Below, piece after piece: positions 32,123-35,814 of a stretch of 35,814 bases of DNA; the first letter of the stretch is position 1, and each line of letters opens with the position of its first letter. This stretch comes from Hyphomonadaceae bacterium. Lineage in GTDB: Bacteria > Pseudomonadota > Alphaproteobacteria > Caulobacterales > Hyphomonadaceae. The stretch is from the NCBI GenBank assembly GCA_947474455.1, contig CANJIL010000030.1, positions 1 to 35,814 on the forward strand, written 5' to 3'. The position numbers and the translations under genes are program-made. The notes below the pieces were generated by a model, which was not told where the DNA came from, ran no database searches, and was given only the letters and a program-made list of their open reading frames with translations.

Positions 32123-32617
32123 CTACGGCTGGCCCTTGAACTCCTGCGACCGCATAAACGCCCTCACAAGCACCGGCCGGCCGTTGCTGCTATTAAGAAA
32201 CTCAAGATTGCTCGACTCCCCGCCCGCATCAGGCTCGCGCGCCAGCGCCACACGATAGAGCGCCTTCACGTAGATCTCGTCGCTCGACTGCAGGTCGGCT
32301 GCTCCGTCTATCCGATCGGCCTCCAGCATCGCAAAAGCGTCACTCAGCTCGTTCGCCGGCCCTTCGCCGAGAAATCCCGCCGTCTTCAGCTGACCCCCGA
32401 TATCTGCCGGACACGCCGCTCCTGTCATGTTCACGCAGAAGCGCTGCACAAGGTCAGCGTTCCGCCCCAGCCCGACAATTTCGGTCGCGTTCTTCGAATA
32501 CTCTTTCAGCGCCGCGCCGGTGGCGGGTTTCGTATCAGCCAGCGGCAGCGCCGGATCGCCGCCGCATCCACTCAGCACCACCGCGGCAATCCTAGCCGCC
32601 ATCCGTCCACGTTTCAT
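32123..32617 (-). CDS. Small lipoprotein with DUF4214-like C-terminus
   Basis: A 164-aa protein starting MKRGRMAARIAAVVLSGCGGD, with a short signal and the lipobox VLSGC, so probably lipid-anchored in the periplasm. The C-terminal 45 residues (IYVKALYRVALAREPDAGGESSNLEFL...RAFMRSQEF) match the DUF4214 pattern found in many surface and extracellular proteins. GGAG lies seven bases upstream of 32617. It is followed after 105 bases by rmlC in the same direction, and rmlD diverges upstream. Role unknown. Confidence 0.75.
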   Translation of the reverse strand: MKRGRMAARIAAVVLSGCGGDPALPLADTKPATGAALKEYSKNATEIVGLGRNADLVQRFCVNMTGAACPADIGGQLKTAGFLGEGPANELSDAFAMLEADRIDGAADLQSSDEIYVKALYRVALAREPDAGGESSNLEFLNSSNGRPVLVRAFMRSQEFKGQP

Positions 32618-32788
32618 TCGCGCACTCCGAGCCAGCAACATTCGCCACAGCTATGCGCTCAATAACTTCGGTGTATTGCTGCCACAAGACGACACACCGC
32701 CAATTGTTACAGCCCCAAAACATAGTGCAGTCTATCGACGTTGCGACTGTATTCGGCGTAAGATTCGCTACCTGTGAGGAGCGGACAC

Positions 32789-33685
32789 ATGAAAGCGCTG
32801 GTCGTCGGCGGGTTAAGCGGACAGATCGCCCGCGTACTCGCAGCTCTCGACGGCCCCGAATTCGGGATCGACGTGCGCGGACGGCCTCAGCTTGATCTGG
32901 CCTCACCCGCCACCCTGTCCGCCGCTATCAGCGATGCAAAGCCAGACGTGGTGATCTGCAGCGGCGCCTATACCTCCGTTGACCAGGCCGAGAAGGAGCC
33001 CGAGCTCGCACGCGCCATCAACGCCGATGGTCCGGCAGCCCTCGCGAAAGCGTGCGCCGCCGCCGGCATCCCCATCGTGCATCTGTCGACCGACTATGTT
33101 TTCGACGGTGCCAAGACGTCGCCCTATATCGAGACCGACCCGACAGCGCCGCAGGGCGTTTATGGCGCAACCAAACTCGCCGGCGAAACAGCCGTCGCTG
33201 AATCCGGCGCGCGCCATGTCATCCTGCGCGTGTCGTGGGTGCATGCGCCTAAAGGACAGAACTTCGTCCGCACTATGTTGCGTCTCGCCGGGTCGCGTGA
33301 GCGCATCGGCGTTGTGGCCGACCAGATCGGCCGCCCGACATACGCCCCTCACCTCGCCATTGCCCTTCGGGATATCGTTGCAACCCTCGTGCTCGATGCT
33401 TCCGCACCAACAGGCGTCTTCCACCTCAGCGGTTCGGGCGAGCCCTGTTCCTGGCGCCAGTTCGCCGAGACTATTTTCTCGGCGTCGCAAGTCCGTGGCG
33501 GTCCCGTCGCGATCGCAGACCCAATCCCGACCTCCGCCTATCCGACACCGGCAAAACGCCCGGCGAACTCCATGCTCGATTGCAAGCGCATTGCCGACGC
33601 CTACGGCCTCATCATGCCGCACTGGAAACAGGGCGTGGAAGAATGCGTTGAGGCGATCAGCGCCGACGGTTGGCAGGTCGGTTAA
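32789..33685 (+). CDS. rmlD: dTDP-4-dehydrorhamnose reductase
   Basis: RmlD/RfbD, 298 aa, the final step to dTDP-L-rhamnose. It has the N-terminal GGLSGQIARVL, LDLASPATL, VVICSGAYTSVDQAEKEP, LSTDYVFDGAKTSPYIETD and YGATKLAGE (catalytic Tyr/Lys), followed by RVSWVHAPKGQNFVRTMLRLA. The ATG at 32789 has GAGGAG seven bases upstream. Unusually it is transcribed away from the other three rml genes, across a 171-base divergent region that contains no clear promoter pair. Confidence 0.95.
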   Translation: MKALVVGGLSGQIARVLAALDGPEFGIDVRGRPQLDLASPATLSAAISDAKPDVVICSGAYTSVDQAEKEPELARAINADGPAALAKACAAAGIPIVHLSTDYVFDGAKTSPYIETDPTAPQGVYGATKLAGETAVAESGARHVILRVSWVHAPKGQNFVRTMLRLAGSRERIGVVADQIGRPTYAPHLAIALRDIVATLVLDASAPTGVFHLSGSGEPCSWRQFAETIFSASQVRGGPVAIADPIPTSAYPTPAKRPANSMLDCKRIADAYGLIMPHWKQGVEECVEAISADGWQVG

Positions 33686-33758
33686 ACTCTCCGGCTCCGA
33701 TCAGGCGATGTCGCCAATTCCATCGCCGTGGACCAGAAATAGGCATCGAAAGCAGATT

Positions 33759-33786
33759 CGGAATTGTCGCGCTGCGACACGGAATT
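33759..33786. repeat. Hairpin flanked by direct repeats, possible operator or attachment site
   Basis: CGGAATT occurs at 33759-33765 and again at 33780-33786, bracketing a hairpin (TGTCGC/GCGACA with a 3-base loop, 33765-33779). An inverted copy, CAATTCC, lies about 45 bases upstream. It is in the 160-base gap between rmlD and the phage-like genes. Confidence 0.35.
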
Positions 33787-33845
33787 CGACTGGACTGCTT
33801 CGCGACGTGGAGCGGTGGTGATCGTCCCTGAAGAGGAGACGATCA

Positions 33846-34097
33846 ATGACCAGACGACATCCCAGGCCTTCATCGCGTAGCAGGCGACCTACGCAAGAGG
33901 GCCAGTTTCTCGATGTGCTAAGCTTTGCCGAAATGGTTCGTCGCAGGCGGCGGCGCGGCCCTGGCGGAGCGGGGCCTGCTCCTACGCCGCGTCCATCGCA
34001 CCCCGGCCCGCGGCTACGGATGGATTTGCCAACGCCGAGCGCCACCGGCTTCGCCTCTGTTTCCTTGTCGTCCGCCCGCGAGTTGGAGGACGCGTGA
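33846..34097 (+). CDS. Small basic hypothetical protein
   Basis: An 83-aa Arg/Pro-rich ORF. Support comes from a GAGGAG about seven bases upstream of the ATG and a one-base overlap of its stop with the ATG of the nuclease gene (TGATG), which suggests a coupled gene. The only non-low-complexity stretch is GQFLDVLSFAEMVRRRRRR. No family recognised; the composition is biased enough that it could be a chance frame. Confidence 0.42.
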   Translation: MTRRHPRPSSRSRRPTQEGQFLDVLSFAEMVRRRRRRGPGGAGPAPTPRPSHPGPRLRMDLPTPSATGFASVSLSSARELEDA

Positions 34098-35077
34098 TGG
34101 AATCGCAACACCGCCAAGAGACACGCACGCGCAAGCGCGCGCTAAAGCTTGAGAATACCCCAGCTGGGTCCGCGCACCCCGCGCCCCTTACCCCGCCGCT
34201 GCCAACAACGTCCGGCTGGCATGAGCTGACCGAGGAGCAATATCACTCCGATCCCTGCCCTTGCCCTTCACTGTCATCGCATGTGGCCATGACCATCATC
34301 GGCAAATCGCTGATGCATGCCTGGCGTTCGCATCCCAAGTCGCCTGTCTTCGAGCCTTCCATTCTGGGATCATCCGCCGATCGCGGCAGCGCCGCACATG
34401 CTCTCCTGTTCGGTGGCAATGCGATCGAAGCTATCGCGGCAGATGATTTCCGCACGGCGGCCGCAAGGGATGCGCGGGATCGAGCGCGCACAATGGGCCG
34501 CATCCCGATTCTGTCGAAGGAAATGGAGGGCTTGTCGGCGATGATGGGGCCGGCCCGCCAGCGCTTCCATGATCTCCATGGCGGCGCATTCCTTTGCGAG
34601 CAAAGCGCTGTATGGCGCGACGCTCATTTAGAAGGCTGGCGGCGAGCGAGGATCGATACGGTGTCCACGACGCGCGATCTGATTGTGGACTACAAGACCA
34701 CGGAAGCCGCGGTTGATGCTCTCTCCTGCGAACGCCGTATCGCCGACATGGGTCTGCAAATCCAGGCCGCCGCTTATGTCGGGGCTGTTGAGGCGCTTCA
34801 TCCTGAGCTGATGGGACGCGTGCGGTTCGTTTTCCAATGGCAGGAGCAGAAGGCGCCTTACGCGCTCTCCCCGCCCATCGAGATGTCCGAGGCGTTCCTG
34901 AGCCTTGGACGCGCACATTGGAAAGCGGCCGGTTTTCTCTGGGACCAGGCGCTCAAGCACGACGCCTTCCCCGGCTACTCGCCTCACCCTTACCTGGCCT
35001 GTCCACCGCCCTGGGAGCTCAGCCGTTGGGAGGAGCGCCTGCTCACCGACGCCAACCTGGCGGAGCTGGTGTCATGA
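34097..35077 (+). CDS. PD-(D/E)xK nuclease, RecE/exonuclease VIII-like (phage or ICE type)
   Basis: A 326-aa protein. The conserved core of the PDDEXK_1/DUF3799-type exonucleases is visible: STILGSSADRG-like SADRGSAAHALLFGG (His of motif I), ARIDTVSTTRDLIVDYKTTEAA (Asp and D-x-K catalytic residues), then LQIQAAAYVGAVEAL (Q-x-x-x-Y). These enzymes resect double-stranded ends for phage-type recombination. The first 50 residues are Pro-rich. It overlaps the next gene by four bases (ATGA), and a P-loop ATPase next to it fits a recombination module. Confidence 0.8.
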   Translation: MESQHRQETRTRKRALKLENTPAGSAHPAPLTPPLPTTSGWHELTEEQYHSDPCPCPSLSSHVAMTIIGKSLMHAWRSHPKSPVFEPSILGSSADRGSAAHALLFGGNAIEAIAADDFRTAAARDARDRARTMGRIPILSKEMEGLSAMMGPARQRFHDLHGGAFLCEQSAVWRDAHLEGWRRARIDTVSTTRDLIVDYKTTEAAVDALSCERRIADMGLQIQAAAYVGAVEALHPELMGRVRFVFQWQEQKAPYALSPPIEMSEAFLSLGRAHWKAAGFLWDQALKHDAFPGYSPHPYLACPPPWELSRWEERLLTDANLAELVS

Positions 35078-35688
35078 TGCTCACGGTTGCAGGACACCAC
35101 CACCCCACAACAACACTTGAGGAGACCAGTCTCAGCCTCCGTCAGCCCGAGCCCGAACGCCCTCTCGGTCGCCGCTTCGTGATCCAGCCCGGGGTGCGTC
35201 GGCCCTTCCCTTTGCTGCTGGGCCTTGCTGGCCCCTCAGGGTCGGGCAAGACGTACTCGGCTCTGCGGCTTGCGACCGGCATCGCAAAGGTAGCCGGCGG
35301 CGACATTGTCGTCATCGATACCGAGAATCGGCGTGCTCAGCACTACGCGGATCTGTTCGCCTTCCAGCATATCGACTTCGCACCACCTTACGGACCGATG
35401 GACTATCTTGCCGCCATCCAGACCGCGGAGCGGATCCAGCCTGCAGTCATCGTCATCGATTCGCTCTCGCACGAGCACGATGGAGAGGGCGGCACGCTCG
35501 ACTGCGTAACGGCAGAGCTTGAACGTCTGGCAGGAGCGGACACAGGCCTGCAGCAAAAACTGGCGGCCGCGGCCTGGCGAAAGCCGAAAGCGGCCCGCCG
35601 TGCTTTTCTCTCCGGCCTCCTGCGCCTAAGCCCTCATGTCATCGTATGTATCCGGGCGAACGAGCGTGTCCGTCATCAGATAATTTGA
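35074..35688 (+). CDS. P-loop ATPase (phage AAA_24/Sak4-like), C-terminally truncated
   Basis: 204 aa in the open frame. Walker A is GLAGPSGSGKTYSALRLATG and Walker B is PAVIVIDSLSHEHDG; IVVIDTENRRAQHY is the strand-2 motif common in phage single-strand annealing-associated ATPases. The reading frame ends shortly after HVIVCIRANERV, where family members normally continue for another 60-90 residues, so the gene appears cut by the sequence that starts near 35670-35695. Probably a fragment. Confidence 0.72.
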   Translation: MMLTVAGHHHPTTTLEETSLSLRQPEPERPLGRRFVIQPGVRRPFPLLLGLAGPSGSGKTYSALRLATGIAKVAGGDIVVIDTENRRAQHYADLFAFQHIDFAPPYGPMDYLAAIQTAERIQPAVIVIDSLSHEHDGEGGTLDCVTAELERLAGADTGLQQKLAAAAWRKPKAARRAFLSGLLRLSPHVIVCIRANERVRHQII

Positions 35689-35814
35689 GACCTGTTGCTG
35701 CCTGATGTTCAGGAGGTTCGGCTCATCTGGTTTGAGTTAAGCAGCGGCTCTGGCGTGGTGCAAGCGCCGTAGTTTCATGGTCTTCCTTTTCGTCTTCTCA
35801 CGTTCAAGCAGGAT
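35689..35814 (-). mobile_element. Possible end of another mobile element (partial)
   Basis: The truncated ATPase runs into sequence of a different character. On the minus strand a frame open at the window edge ends at 35737 (EREKTKRKTMKLRRLHHARAAA-type C-terminus, short and very basic). I cannot name the family; it may be a transposase C-terminus with a left end near 35690. Called from the abrupt truncation only. Confidence 0.35.

Overview
The window (35.8 kb, GC-rich) looks like a surface-polysaccharide locus of an alphaproteobacterium. The gene families, an IS3-type element with alphaproteobacterial-style ends and the codon usage fit a relative of Caulobacterales/Hyphomonadaceae; that placement is inference. 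No rRNA, tRNA or CRISPR array was seen.

Layout. (1) 3-1303: a complete IS3-family insertion sequence, landed two bases from a strong hairpin that probably ended the neighbouring operon. (2) 13135 down to 1413, minus strand: a long operon with a P-loop sulfotransferase-like/coiled-coil protein, a GDP-sugar 4,6-dehydratase, a GDP-sugar 4-reductase, three glycosyltransferases, a GHMP heptose kinase (HddA type) and the Wzt/Wzm ABC exporter. (3) 13382-15751, plus strand: a three-domain fusion of a sugar-1-phosphate guanylyltransferase (HddC type), a HAD phosphatase (GmhB type) and an AGE-family isomerase/epimerase. (4) 15748-23189: a fatty acyl-AMP ligase, an ACP-WcbI fusion, a methyltransferase, a lipoprotein, a large GT-C-like membrane protein and a small soluble protein. 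The last three share one roughly 140-residue domain that I do not recognise. (5) 27363 down to 23195, minus strand: SDR, FAD oxidoreductase, GtrA and HAD-UbiA genes joined by 4-base overlaps or short gaps; this resembles the mycobacterial route to polyprenyl-phosphate arabinose. A second GtrA gene diverges from it. (6) 28222-29504: a decayed PQQ-type sugar dehydrogenase lipoprotein. (7) 29458-33685: rmlA, rmlB, rmlC, a small lipoprotein and a divergent rmlD for dTDP-L-rhamnose. (8) 33846-35688: phage- or ICE-like recombination genes (PD-(D/E)xK nuclease, P-loop ATPase), the ATPase cut short next to what may be another mobile element at the right edge.

How it fits together (inference). HddA, the GmhB and HddC domains, the dehydratase and the reductase would convert a heptose 7-phosphate to a GDP-6-deoxy-heptose. 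WcbI and Wzm/Wzt also occur in the Burkholderia pseudomallei 6-deoxy-heptan capsule cluster. No gmhA is visible, so the fused AGE domain is a candidate for the missing isomerase step. The acyl-AMP ligase probably charges the ACP in front of WcbI, so that WcbI would acylate the glycan from ACP rather than acetylate it from CoA. Rhamnose and perhaps a polyprenyl-linked pentose would supply other residues or decorations.
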